Shown here piece after piece: positions 23,512 to 38,800 of a stretch of DNA of 64,000 bases. The stretch's first letter is position 1. Every line of letters begins with the position of its first letter. The translations under genes were made by a program, and so were the position numbers. The notes under the pieces were generated by a model. The model did not search any database. It saw only the letters and a program-made list of their open reading frames with translations, and was not told where the DNA came from. Source of the stretch: Lepidurus packardi (Eukaryota > Arthropoda > Branchiopoda > Notostraca > Triopsidae); NCBI GenBank assembly GCA_023053545.1, contig JAKZAN010000001.1, forward strand, positions 2,190,565 through 2,254,564. The letters are read 5' to 3'.

Positions 23512-26500
23512 ATGGCTCGAACGCCGATGGCGAGTCAGTTAAAACTGGCTGAAAAACTTTCAATACTGAATGACCGTGCAGTGGGCATGCTTACTAGAAT
23601 TTACAACATAAAAAAGGTAACATCTTCAAGCTGAAAAGATATTCGTATTGTTTTTCAACTCTAATTTGTTTTCTTTAGGCGTGTGGGGATGCCAAATCCA
23701 AACCGTCGTTTTTATCAGACAAGAATTTGGAGTCATCTATTAAGTTTGTTATACGGCGATTCCCTAATATTGACATTAAAGGGGTAAATTCCGACATATT
23801 CTTTACTTGTTAGCTTTATTAGCACAGTTTTGGTAATGATTATTGACGGTGGATGTTTTTGTTTTTAGCTTCAACCCTTACAACCCCTCAAGAATGATAT
23901 CATGAAATCATTATCCTTGTATTATTACACTTTTGTGGATCTTTTGGACCTCAAAGACAAAATTTGCGAATTATTGACAACGATGGACGCCTGCCAAGTG
24001 CATATGGATTTGGTAAATTTGAATGAAATATCTAAAGATTTTGTCTGTAATTTTTCTTGATTGGTTTCAGACCCTAAACTTTGATTTGACGAAAGGCTAT
24101 TTGGATCTTGTTACGACGTATGTACTCTTGATGATCCTTTTATCCAGAGTTGAAGACAGGAAAGCAGTTTTAGGACTGTTTAACGTGGCGCATGAGATGA
24201 CTCACAATCACAGGTAAAGTACTAACATGAATACTATTCTTTGGAGCAAAACTTTAAATCTCCTTTCTTAGTGACGTGAGTTTCCCGCGTTTAGGTCAGA
24301 TGATCATGGATTACGATCCTCCGTTGAAAAAACTAAGCGAAGAGTTCGTTCCTCATTCCAAACTTTTGGTCTCCGCATTATTATCCTTACAACAAGTATA
24401 CTTACGTCGCAACCTGTCGGCTTCGAATTGGAGGTAACGTCCTTATATCACGTGTCTCATTCTAATAACAAATTCGGTTATTAAAAGGTCCGCGCAAATG
24501 TTAAGTTTGACTGCTAACCAGAACCAGATGTTAAACCCTGCCCAAACAGATACTATGCCTTGCGAGTACCTCAGTTTGGACTCGTTTGAGCGCTGGATTA
24601 TAAGTAAGAACTCGTATTTTCTTAAGTAAATTAGATCTACTCACCTTTTTGTCTTATTTAGTTGGATTCAGTCTCTGCCATCAGTTTTTGACCCAAGCTG
24701 GTGCGGTTCAGCTCTGGACAAGTGCCCTGCAGTCTTCTTGGGTGTTCACTTTATTCCGCGATGAAGTGTTGTACATCCACGCTTACATCCAAGGCTTTTT
24801 CGAGACCATTAAAGGCTATAACAAGCGAGTAACCGAAGTTAAAGATTGCTATGCTCACGCCATTCAGTCCGCGTAATAAGAAATCCCTTTTGTAGTCCTT
24901 TCCCAATTAATTTCTCAATGTTTTAGGGCCTTGGTTCACCGAGACCGAAGGAAGTTCCTGCGGTCAGCCTTGAAAGAACTGGGATTTATTCTCACAGACC
25001 AGCCTGGGCTCTTGGGCCCCAAAGTAATGCGCAAATTCATTGATTCAGTATCTAACTTGTGCTTAAAAATCAAATCTATTGATTTTAGGCTTTATTTGTA
25101 TTCATGGGCTTGTGTTTTGCCCGTGATGAGGTTAATTGGATCTTACGACACCACGATAATCCGCCTCCTAGGCAAGGGAAGACGAAAACGGCTGAAGATT
25201 TGGTGGATAGGCAATTACCTGAGCTTTTGTTCCACATCGAAGAGTTAAGAGGTGAGTTATTTCAACAATTTTATTTTGAAATGATATTTTTGAATATTTC
25301 CTTAAACCTTTATTTTGCTTTCCTTTCTAGCATTGATAAGGAAGTATAACCAAGTTGTTCAACGCTATTATGTCCAGTATTTGTCTGGCTATGACGCTGT
25401 ATCTTTAAACCATCTTCTGCAACCCTTGGAAGCTTTGCCGGAAGATGAAAGCGTAATTTTGTCATCGTTTTGTAACGCGATTTCAGGATTGAGTGTTAAA
25501 CAAGGTGACCAGCCAGAAATGTCAGTTCGAATGAATACTTTAGTTGACATTTTTGTATTTATTTTAGTGGAAGAAGGGGAATTATTCGATTTCCGAGGCT
25601 TGAGATTGGATTGGTTTAGACTCCAGGCATACACCAGCGTTAGCAAGTCCCAATTGGTCTTGACTGAGCATCGCGAATTGGCCACATTAATGAACACGCT
25701 CATTTTCCATACGCGGATGGTGGATGGACTTGACGAGATGCTCGTCGAAGCTGCGGATTTATCCTTATTTTGCTTCTATAACAAAATCTTCGAGGATCAG
25801 TTTCACATGTGCTTGGAATTTCCAGCCCAGAATCGCTACATCGTCGCTTTTCCTTTAATCTGTGGCCATTTCGCCTCGTCTTGCCACGAACTTTGTCCTG
25901 AAGAGGTAAGAGTTGGAATTTGAAGATATTTTGTTAAGTTTGAAAATCTTAAACTAAGTTTTTGCCCGAATCTTTTAGCGCCATCATATCCGAGAAAGGA
26001 GCTTATCCGTAGTGAATGTCTATTTGGAGGAAATGGCGAAAGAAGCCAAAAATATTATCACCACCATTTGCGACGAACATTGCACTTTGAGCGATAAAGT
26101 AATTCAGGACTCAGATTACTTGAAATCTTGAAGCAGTAACACTTATAATGGTCTTTTATTTAGTTACTGCCCAAACATTGCGCCTCGTTAATCCCGCATG
26201 TAGCGAACAAGAAGAAGAGAGATAAAAACAAGAAAACGTCCACGGAAGCAGATAAACCCGGAATGGAAAGTTATCGCAAAAGCAGAGAAGAATTAACTAC
26301 GTAATGAGCCTTACAACTATGATTGAAAAGCTAATGGTAAAATTTGTAATGGGACGTAAATCTCTTTCCTTCCCAGAATGGACAAACTGCATATGGCTTT
26401 AACAGAACTGTGTTATGCCATCAATTACTGCCCCAGTATTACAGTATGGGAGTATACGTTCGCTCCTCGCGAATATTTGCACCAGCATTTGGAATCACGC

Positions 26501-28356
26501 TTTGCACGAGCAGTCGTGGGAATGGTCATGTGCAATCCAGACACGGGAGAAATCGCTAAACCGTCTGAATTGCTAACAAGCGTGCGTGGTTACATGAACG
26601 TTTTGCAGACTGTCGAGAATTATGGTAAAAATTATACTGTTTACCTTGATAGTTATTCGAATTACCCATTTTATTGGTCTCGTTTACAGTTCAAGTGGAT
26701 ATTACGAGAATTTTTAATAACGTTCTATTGCAGCAAACCCAGCAAGCCGATTCTAGTGGAGAAAAAACGATTACCTCCTTGTACATTACTTGGTAAAAAT
26801 TAATAATTACTTAATGTATGTGTTAATAAATAACTTTTTTTCTTAGGTATTCTGAGGTACTACTGAGACGGGTGAGTGCAGGCCACATTTGCTACTCTCC
26901 AGCCCAGAGAGCGTTTGTCAGTTTGACTTCCGAAGGAGCAGTTCCGTTCAACGCGGATGAATATTCGGATGTAACTGAGCTACGTGCATTGGCAGAGCTA
27001 ATTGGTCCGTACGGGATGCGATTGCTGCACGAAACCCTAATGTGGCATATTGCAAGTCAGGTCTTGGAGCTGAAAGTAAGATTTCTGTAGCCTGTTTAGC
27101 CTGTTACGTTTTTTTGTTTTTTGTTTTACGTTTTTTTTAAGAAATGGGGTAAATACCTGAATTACCTTTTTTTTCATGTTTAGCTTCCATTTTTTTCCGC
27201 TTGAGAAGCTAATTCTCGTTTTTTCTTGTTACAGAAATTGGTGGTAGCGAACAAGGAAGTCTTGGTTGCATTACGGACAAATTTTGACAAACCAGAAAAC
27301 ATGAAAGAGCTTTTCAGACGGCTCCAAAGTAGATTTGAAGAGTAATTTCTTAATCAGTGTTTACATTTTATGTTTTGGGGCGAATTTAGATGTGGATAAC
27401 GTACTTCAAAGAATGACTATCATTGGTGTCATTTTGAGCTTCAAGAAGCTGGCGCAGGACGCTTTGCATGATGTGCTGAAAGAACGAATTCCCTTCCTTC
27501 TCAACTCTATTTTGGATTTTCGTCATCAAGTGGCTGCGGAAGATGCAGATTCTCTCGTACATTTTTTTCGACTTCTTTTTAAATTAGATTTTTACGTTTT
27601 CTCAATTTATTAATGTCCTTCTTGGAGCTGTTAAGAATTGGTCTCATGAAATCTAGAACTTTGCCTCAAAATGTGGAAAGTTCCTATTGGAAATTATTTC
27701 AGTTTTCCTATTCTAAATTCTAGGCTGTGAACGAAATGGCTTCGGGATGCGGCTTACCCTGCCGTGTGGATCCGGTGCTATTTGCTGCTCTTAAAATGCA
27801 GAAGAATGGTGACTTTCGTTGAATAATTCAAGTCCATTTGTACTTATTTTCCTTGAATGTCTTAGAAACTGGAGAAGAAGATCATTTGTTAGCGTGTTTG
27901 CTACTAGTGTTTGTAGCAGTTGCTCTGCCTCGTTTGGCGCGGAGCGAGTCTTCCCTGTATCGAGCGGCTTTAGAAGGTCATGCCAACAATTCGCATTGTT
28001 TAGCACCTGCAGTCAACAACATTTTCTGTTCGTTATTTGCCCTGGCTGGCCGGAATGACACCGAGGAGCGCTTAAAAGAGTTTTTGGCCTTAGCTTCATC
28101 CAGTTTGCTGCGTTTGGGACAAGAAACAGACAAAGAAGCCATTAAAAACAGGGAGTCTGTTTACCTTCTCTTAGACTTGGTATTTTTTTATTATTATTAT
28201 TTAAAATTGTCCTCCCCAAAAACGACTTGTTTGTTCTAGATCGTTCAAGAGTCACCGTATTTAACAATGGATTTATTGGAGTCTTGTTTCCCTTACGCTT
28301 TGCTGCGGAAAGCTTACCAAGCAGTCTACAGACCAGATAATGTCATCATTAGTTAG
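23512..28356 (+). CDS. NCKAP1: NCKAP1/HEM subunit of the WAVE regulatory complex
   Basis: Exons: 23512-23616, 23679-23783, 23869-24012, 24071-24213, 24272-24433, 24488-24603, 24662-24872, 24927-25023, 25089-25251, 25331-25504, 25568-25905, 25979-26098, 26164-26300, 26377-26624, 26690-26792, 26847-27075, 27235-27328, 27390-27556, 27724-27808, 27866-28179, 28240-28356. The 21 exons give 1123 residues, nearly the human length of 1128. Colinear blocks span the whole protein: QKLAEKL-like N-terminus, [96 protein letters not shown] and DLLESCFPY. The family is a scaffold of the WAVE complex that links Rac to Arp2/3 actin nucleation. Introns are 54-167 bases. The tenth intron (25505-25567) is 63 bases and open in frame. 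The C-terminus (YRPDNVIIS) differs from vertebrates. Confidence 0.97.
25505..25567 (+). other. 63-base intron open in frame in NCKAP1
   Basis: The intron begins GTGACC after AAACAAG and ends TTTTAG before TGGAAGAAG. Its length is a multiple of three and it has no in-frame stop, so its retention would insert 21 residues. Splicing restores the conserved [15 protein letters not shown]. Confidence 0.7.
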
Positions 28357-28550
28357 ATTTCTTTTAAGTTATTTTCAGATTCTTGAAAGTATTACCATCA
28401 GCTGGTCGCAATTCATATTTTGCACTTCCCACCTTGCTCTACTTAGTTAAGATCCATATTGTTTTTACTTTTGAGCTTGTAATTCCCTAATGTTCTGGCA
28501 AGTTTAAATATAGACAAGCATTAAATGGGTTTCAACATAATTTTTCATCA

Positions 28551-29497
28551 TCAATTGGATCCTAAATCACTGGGTGGGGGAGGCTCGTTTCGACAAATTA
28601 TGGAAATTCGACGCTTTCGGTGAATTTTTTCGCCTCTAAAGAACGATTCGTTATCGTCCAAAACTGCATGAGTGTACTCGTACCGAATGGAATTTCTACA
28701 TCAAAAGTAACTCAGTAGTTCCTAAAATGTGTTTCGTTTTGAAAAATAATTTTTGGGATAATTACGTCATCACGTAAAGGGATCGGCAAGGCAAGCGCGC
28801 TGTTACTACCAAATCCTTGTCAGTTTCATGTACTAGACGCATGACACTATCCGATAAGAGAGAGAGACCAGTGATGGTATTTCCACAAAACTAGCCATGC
28901 GAAAAATCCGATGTAATTTATTTTTTATTTGACTTATGTTTTAAGAACATTACTCGGATGCTATCTATGTGTGGTTTAATTACACCAGTAGGTGCCAAAT
29001 CGAGGATATGCACATGTTGCAAGGGAGGTAAACCAGGTGGTAGAGCTGTTTCTGTGACGCGAGTTAGAATTTCTTTGTTTCGTTGGTTCCAACGTAAACG
29101 TTCGGTTTCTCGAAAGCCATGAATTGCCTAAAACAAAGGTAATGTAGGGTTACTTTTATCACTGAACTAGAGTTATTTTTACATCATCCCAATGGTCGAA
29201 CTCATATCGCATCCTTTGAAGGTAAGGTTCAATTTCTTGTAAAATATTCGCTTCTTCTTCTTCACTAATAAAGTTGGGCAAGATGCGCAAATCTTGGCTT
29301 ATAATGGTTCTTCTTTCTTCGCTGATTGCAGTTGAGAAATCTAGTAAATCGCTGGAAGATTTGGGTTGACCCTCAGAACCGTCGAGATCGTCTTTTTTTA
29401 ATGAAAACAGGCGGTAGGTTTTTCCTTGACATTTGCTTGGTTGCAATAAAGACTTCATTGATGTAAGTCTTACTCGACGCAACTTTTTAGAAAACAT
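28551..29497 (-). CDS. ALKBH7: ALKBH7, mitochondrial 2-oxoglutarate/Fe(II) dioxygenase-like protein
   Basis: Exons, in transcript order: 29497-29183, 29127-28954, 28890-28766, 28695-28551. The product is about 252 residues (human 221). The N-terminus from MFSKKLRRVRL is basic with few acidic residues, as expected for a mitochondrial targeting peptide. The core has YEFDHWDDAIHGFRETE and then IKPHIDSIRFCGNTI, which supplies the Fe-binding HxD (about residues 158 and 160). It continues with GLSLLSDSVMRLVHE, the distal iron-binding His in EYTHAVL, and the 2-oxoglutarate-binding region RKRRISIICR. In mammals ALKBH7 acts in mitochondria, in programmed necrosis and RNA demethylation. An upstream in-frame ATG at 29515 is possible. 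The gene converges on NCKAP1, with 194 bases between the stop codons. Confidence 0.9.
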
Positions 29498-30335
29498 GAT
29501 ACAAAGAAAGTACATTTAATTTAATTTGAATAAAATACAGAATCAAAAATCGTATTATGAAACTCACCAGGCATATACTTAACGCGGTTCTTAATCCTTT
29601 CATTTTCTCACATCCTAGTGATGATAACGCGACAATCTGTAAACAGTGTTTTGTTCGCAGTTTGTTGTGCGTTTACCTTAGCCTGGCATAGCTCTGCATA
29701 GGCGATCAGCAGCTAAATCGGCAGGATACAGAATAAGATATCTTCAGAAATTATTTTTGTCGTATATGTAATTCATGTCATAGCTTTCATTTTCCATGGT
29801 AAAATACAAAGTCAATGGGATTTTAGTCAACTTTTTCATATAATTGCAAATGAAATTCAGTGGGTTGCATCTTAATATGCATATAAATAATTTATTTATG
29901 AATTGGAGAAGAAAACATAGCCTTTGTATAGTAGATGTTATTATGTTCAGCTTTACTGCTACAAGTTATTTCAACATTTAGCAAAAAAGTGTTAGGAAGT
30001 TCCTGTGTTCCTTTGCGAAATAACCTATTTTTCCACGCGAAACAACTTTGCATAGCAAAGCTATAAAGGGGCACGTGGCAAACTTTCTATCGAACTGTAT
30101 TTGTATCTAGATAGTAGTAAATAAATCTAAGAAGCTTGAAACAATCTGTTATCAATATCACCAAGTTAAAAGTTGGATATTTCCGGAAAAAACGGATCTG
30201 TTCTCGAATCCCCATAAGTCACGCCTATTTTTCTGTTTACAGTCCTTGATGCTCCACTCCCAGCGTGTATGGCAGGTGTGTGATTAACAAATGGTGTCTC
30301 AGTGATCAATTAACCTTCTCTAAAGCGCCTGAAAA
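29498..30335. promoter_or_regulatory. Divergent intergenic region, ALKBH7/ZYG11
   Basis: These 838 bases separate two divergent start codons. TTTCCGGAAA near 30179 resembles a palindromic ETS-type site upstream of ZYG11. No coding sequence is recognised; a 60-codon minus-strand frame at 29892-30074 has no features. Confidence 0.4.
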
Positions 30336-33200
<2,865 letters not shown>

Positions 33201-34003
33201 AGGTGGAATGATTTGCGGCGGAAAAGAGGATTGGTTGTGCAGTTTTCTTGAACATAATGTGTTTTGTGTTTTAGTGGTAGGAAACAATCAATTGATTTGC
33301 TCTTACTAGTCTGGCGCTTCTATTTTTTCTGATATAGGATTTGTGTAATTATTTTTTGTCATATACTAAGGATTCATAGCAAAACTTGTAAACGGAAATT
33401 CACGTCGTTATAAACATTTGAATTGGTGCGCATGCTCTAATACTGATTTCAAACAGCAAGCGCTGTTCACATTGTAGCGTAAATTGCGATTACGCTGATT
33501 TAAAATAAGGAGATTGTGCAAGTTGAATGTCATAAGGCACGTATCAAGGAAGATAAAGTAGCTTTTGCCCAGGGACTTAAGCTTTCGTATTTCCAACTAT
33601 CAAAACTCGCGCTCACACAATTGCTCTCGCCGTCTTCGATCCAACTCGACTCCGCTCTCCGCTCATCTCAGTCTTCCCGTTCCTCTTGCACCATCTAACG
33701 TGGCTTCGACACAAAACTGGTCTCGATTCTTAGAATGTTCTTCTACTATCGATTCTCCTGTAAACATCGATACGTTTTGGTAGGGACGCCGACTCTGGAC
33801 GCGCGTGGAGATAAAATAAACAAGGTAAATTAATTAAGTTGCTCATATAAATATGCAAAAACGTAGTCGTTTCCGTTCAGTTTATTATACTGCATAGTAT
33901 TGTGGTAGTTATTTACAAGTTAGCATGAAGTATATTGGGTTTTAATCAAATAGGAAAAAAATCTTTTGTGTTTGCAGGACCCGCGGTTATTTCGCTTATT
34001 AAA
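33201..34003 (+). promoter_or_regulatory. Intergenic region and likely spliced 5' leader of the snRNP gene
   Basis: The region contains two ATCGAT sites (33748-33753 and 33766-33771). There is a good 5'-UTR intron candidate: donor CAAG|GTAAAT at 33825 and acceptor TTTGCAG ending at 33977, 26 bases before the start codon. Open frames at 33516-33783 look like chance. Confidence 0.4.
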
Positions 34004-34996
34004 ATGGATATTCGTCCAAATAATACGATTTATATCAACAATTTAAATGAGAAAGTGAACAAAGAAGGTATATTTCTTCTTCGGAACATGCACCATGTAA
34101 AAAAAAAACTTCATCCTAATCCAGTTTATCTTCTCTAGAGTTAAAGAAGTCTTTGTATGCTATTTTCTCCCAGTTTGGACAAATTCTGGATATTGTAGCA
34201 TTGAAGACGCTCAAGATGAGAGGTCAAGCATTTGTCATCTTCAAAGAGATTACAAGCGCCACGAATGCTCTCCGTTCGATGCAAGGATTCCCCTTTTACG
34301 ACAAACCCATGGTAATAACCCGACACTACTACGGGATTTAATTGCATTACATATTCTTAATGATGACATAAGTCCTTGCTCGCATAATTACCTCTACAGG
34401 TGGTAGTGAAGAGATGACGGCCCCCTTGGTGGTGCTGGAAGCTAAACCAAGGGCTGAAAGAATTAAAATAATACAATCTTAATTCTCTTTTAAAAGCTTC
34501 GAGTTCTAATTTCTTGAAATTTCTCTTGTAGAGAATCCAGTACTCCAAAACAGACTCGGATATGATTGCTAAGTTGAAAGGAACATTCCAAGAACGACCT
34601 AAACGCGCAGCACGTCGCCCCGAAGAAGGCATAGTAGACAAAGAAAGCAAAAAGCCCAAGAAAAAGAAGGACAAAGCTGGACCTTATGGCGAGCAGCCTC
34701 CTAATCAAATTCTCTTTTTGACCAATCTACCTGAAGAGACCAATGAAATGATGCTCTCCATGCTTTTCAACCAGTAATCTACTTAATCTATTCTTTCTGG
34801 TTACTTATTCGATCATAATCATTTTGTTTTAAATAGATTTCCTGGATTTAAAGAAGTCCGATTGGTACCTGGGCGACATGATATCGCTTTCGTGGAATTC
34901 GATACCGAAATGCAAGCAGGAGCAGCCCGAGATGCGTTGCAAAGTTTCAAAATCACACCCACACATGCAATGAAGATTACTTTTGCCAAGAAGTAA
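34004..34996 (+). CDS. SNRPB2: U1A/U2B''-type spliceosomal snRNP protein (SNF)
   Basis: Exons: 34004-34067, 34139-34311, 34532-34773, 34837-34996. The product is 212 residues (human U2B'' 225, fly SNF 216). RRM1 (about 7-82) has RNP2 IYINNL and RNP1 RGQAFVIF. A lysine-rich linker (KKPKKKKDK) follows. RRM2 (about 139-211) has [34 protein letters not shown] and [14 protein letters not shown]. These proteins bind U1 stem-loop II and/or U2 stem-loop IV. Many invertebrates have one SNF protein that does both jobs, so the U2B'' symbol shows sequence closeness only. All junctions are in phase. Confidence 0.93.
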
Positions 34997-35884
34997 ACGA
35001 ATGCGAGTTTGTGTGTGTCTGAGATCGTTGATAACTGGTAAGCTCTGTTACAATGCATTTGTTTCCATAGGGTAGACCAATACAGCATTGCACTTACGCT
35101 GAAAAATGGCATTGCACACATGCTGGTTGGCTGTCTTAATTATCATCCCTATCGAACTTTTTTTCACTTGAACGTTTTGCCCATATACTTTTGTTTCCAT
35201 TTTAATTTTTTAGTTATTAAAGTTTTAGACATTCGTCGTCGGATCAATAATTGCGAATACAGTCTTATATTAAAATTCGTGAGTCTAAATGCGCATTTAA
35301 AGAAGGCTTCGATAATCACGCATAAAGCAAAATGGCTTCTATCCGAAAGTTAATTTAATAATTTGCTTAATACATACACATCGCTTATGAATATATCTGT
35401 AATGAAAATGTATTGTAATAATTTAGAAATTCAATTTTAGGGAGTTTTATTATTCGAAATTAATTTGCGAGAAATTTAAAGGAGCCACAAATTGCGGTAT
35501 TCCAGACGATAGAAATAGTTATTCTTATTTTAGTGCAGATGGCGTTAGGGTGTTTACTTTTATGTTGTGTTGTTATTTTCTTCCTTAGCTTGGGTCGGTT
35601 CGTCATTTTTAGAGCACAAATTATGGAGTAGCACAAGCGTATTAGGTAAATATAGTTTATTTATCTTTCCTAGAAGACGCCTAAAAGTGTGCCTTACTAG
35701 TACCTGCAAATGTAGAGCTGATTAACAGTAACTAATATGAGCCTCCTTGCGTTGTCGGTTCGGTTGTTTTTTATTTATTTCCTTATCATATCTTTCCCAT
35801 GGTCTCAATTCTTCCTTTCCTTGTCATTGTTTTAATTCCAAAACTCTAATAGAATCTAAGAACAATCAACCTACATGTAAACTG
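34997..35884. other. Intergenic region upstream of the OTULIN-like gene
   Basis: AT-rich, 888 bases, with no coding sequence recognised. It should hold the 3' UTR of the snRNP gene and the promoter of the OTULIN-like gene. CAGATGGCG near 35545 resembles a YY1-type core. CCGGAAG, an ETS-type core, lies just after the next start codon (35888-35894). Confidence 0.4.
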
Positions 35885-38800
35885 ATGCCGGAAGCGAAGG
35901 TGTTTGACCATTGTAAGTAACGTAATCTAACAAATCATCCCCAGCGGCGTTTATTTGTTTGACCACAACGCGTCCGAAGGCTACGACTTTGACGCTTTTT
36001 CATTTCCGGGCGTCATTCCAAATTTATCTTAGCGTCCTTAAGACCAAGGCACATCTTTCGCTGGCAACCTTTTGGCATTTTACAGCACTTGCTATCTGCT
36101 TCTCATGCCAAATAATAGTCAAGTAAGCCGCCAACTCATCAATTCCTTTACCTTTTTATTTTTCAGTTAAAACACGTGCATTTATTACCCAACACGCTCA
36201 GAGAACGTAGGAGAAGAAAAGCTCGGATTCTCCTTTATAATTTGTTTATTCAGTTAGACGGGCACGCAAGGCGTCAAATTTGTTTCGCACTTTGATAACG
36301 CGGAACAAAACCCATTTAGGCGCCAAAGTGGAAGTTGTGTGCAAAACCGCACGTATACCTTCAAATGCGGGATGAATTAGCAACTTTTTTCCTTTTTTTC
36401 AGCTTCCCAAAGCAGTCATTTTGTCCTTTCGCGGCGCTTTATTGAACCGGAATCTATTGAAAAGCTATACCAAACAAGTGGATGGAGCTAAAAAAGGGAA
36501 AAGTATCCGAATTGAGATGCTTAGAATTAGTTATACGTGCCTGGTAGCGCGTACAGCTTGTCACACTTTTGGCTCTCCCTTTTTAAAAGTCACACTTTTC
36601 GTTGTAGCCAAGCCACCCTAACCCCCCACTTCAAAAGTGCCCAGGTGGGACGACTTTTAATCAACTCATTATCAGTTACGGTCCGGACTGCACCGTACGT
36701 GCTCTTATGTCTAATACCCTCGCTTGTGTCATATTTCTCTACATAATTTCGGTATTGCCGTGATAATTTTGTGTGTGGAAATTTTGCTTGAAAATTCATT
36801 AGGAAGCGTCCAAGTGGGTTTGCGGCACCGAATGCTTCTTTTGCCCCCTTCCGCCTCCCCATACCGTACCCCGAGCTGGGAGGGGCGAGAAATGCTGTCG
36901 TTTACGGCGGATCCCACCTCATGCAGCGGACTTCTGTTCGCCGTTTATTACCGGCATGAAAAGACGGGATTTTTTCCCGGACTGGACGCCTTTACCACCT
37001 GTGCCTTCCATGGAACGTTGGAGACGGATATTTTAACCTGGGCGGGGACCGTTGGGTTGGATCTATGTCATTGGGAACAGACTTGGAAGTTGGCCTTGGA
37101 ATCAGGTATTTACTTCTTCTTTATTTTGTATTTATTTTCCAGTATCTGTTATTTATTTTTGCATTCTTTGTATTTTTAGTCAAGGCGACAAGCGTGGTAT
37201 TCCTATTGGGGATTGGCGGCCTGATCTGTTACAAATTGTATAAAAAATGCTGGTCCAAGCAAAAAGCGAACGAATCATACTGGCGCCGGAAACGTAGTTT
37301 GAGACGAAAGAGATTGCGAGCGGAGAGATTTCGTAAAGGAGAAGAAGATTCCCGCCCAACGTCAACCTATCCGAGTGAAGAATCCGAAGAAGAAGAGGAT
37401 GAAGAAGAAGAAGACTGGAGTCAAGGCGTTGATGGCTTAAATTACTTTTCCTTTTATCGAGATAAGGTAATTCTTATCTGTTAACACTTATTATTATCGA
37501 TAGTGGACAATTTACCATTCGATTTTATTAACTATTATTTTTATAGTTATCTATTAAAACTATTTTAGTTATTTATTATTTTATTGCTCATTATTAATTA
37601 GTATTTGGCGTTATTTGAATATTTAAATACAAAACGGTTAAATACTACTAGTATACATGTATAGTAGTGACAAATGAAAATAAATAAAACATGGATATTA
37701 TTATTTGCCACATGTAATAAAATTCGATCGTCTTGCTCGTTCACAGAAAAAAGTACCAAAAAGCCCCCGCATTTTATACAAGTCCCGTCCCCGAGACGAA
37801 ACGGAGCATGCCCGCGATGTTAGTCCTTCGTCGCAAGTGTCTGGATGTCTGCGACGTAATTTCACATTGCCGGAATCCTTGGTGTTGCTGCAAGGCCCCT
37901 CCCCGTCCCATATCAGGGGCTACGAGACCTTAGATATGACGGAAGAAGATGGTTTTGACGAAGAAGAAGAAGGCAATAACCGCGTGCGTTCCTATAGCCT
38001 GTGCGTGCGAAAACACGAAGATGGCACCGCCTCCTGGGCCGCGTCTTCCAGCCTGGCGCAGGCGCACTGGGGCCAACTCAAGCGCCACTTGCTCCGCCGC
38101 GAAAGCTCCGTCGATTCGGATCTGGATCTCGACGCCGAGAGCCTCTGCGGGGATTTGAGTCGCTGGCTTAGAGATTGTTCACTCGATTCGCTCAGCTCGA
38201 GCCTTAGTTTGGACTCCAACACGAATCAGGCCCAAGGGAGTTATACGTTGCAGCATTTGGAGAATCTGGAGAAGGAACTGAGTCATGTGAAGCACAACTG
38301 CTTAAAAATGGACCGCGAATTGCTCACGTTACACCTGGACGTAGAGGAACCGTCCCAGGAGCGTAGGGGATCAGGAGCGTCATCCGTGGCTAGTTCGCGA
38401 CCTTCCAGTGCCTTGGATTTAGTCCACGCCTATCAGTCAAGAGCCTCGTTTAAAGGGTTACTCAACTGGGGATGCAATATGGAACCTAGTGAAGAAGAAC
38501 CCGAATTGAGCGTTTTAAATAGCCCAGGTTTGGGACCTCTGTCGGGCGGCAGCTCAGAACATCAAAATTCGTTGGAATGGGACTCGCCTACGCAAGGGTG
38601 GACCCGCTTGCCCAGACGCAGTCGGCACAGGAGCATCTCCATCAACAGCCTAAGCCAAGTCGAGTAAGTTGAAAAAGACTTTTAATCCCTAACACTTTTT
38701 TCTTTATTTTTTCCATAGACGGAGAAAAGATGTGCAGATCATGTTTCTTTGGATTTTAAAATTGTTGGTTCTTGATCGTTTAATTATGGATGTTTTGTTC

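Noticed and set aside
28954-29183. ALKBH7 as a truncated pseudogene
   Set aside because: The open frame after HIDSIR runs to a stop, but a GT donor there joins two further exons that restore the rest of the catalytic domain, so the gene is whole.
33516-33783. Ser/Leu-rich open frames upstream of the snRNP gene
   Set aside because: They overlap each other in different frames and lie in the likely promoter/5' leader. No conserved motif is present.
36590-36862. 90-codon minus-strand open frame
   Set aside because: It overlaps the intron and exon of the plus-strand OTULIN-like gene, whose splice phases fit. No domain is seen.
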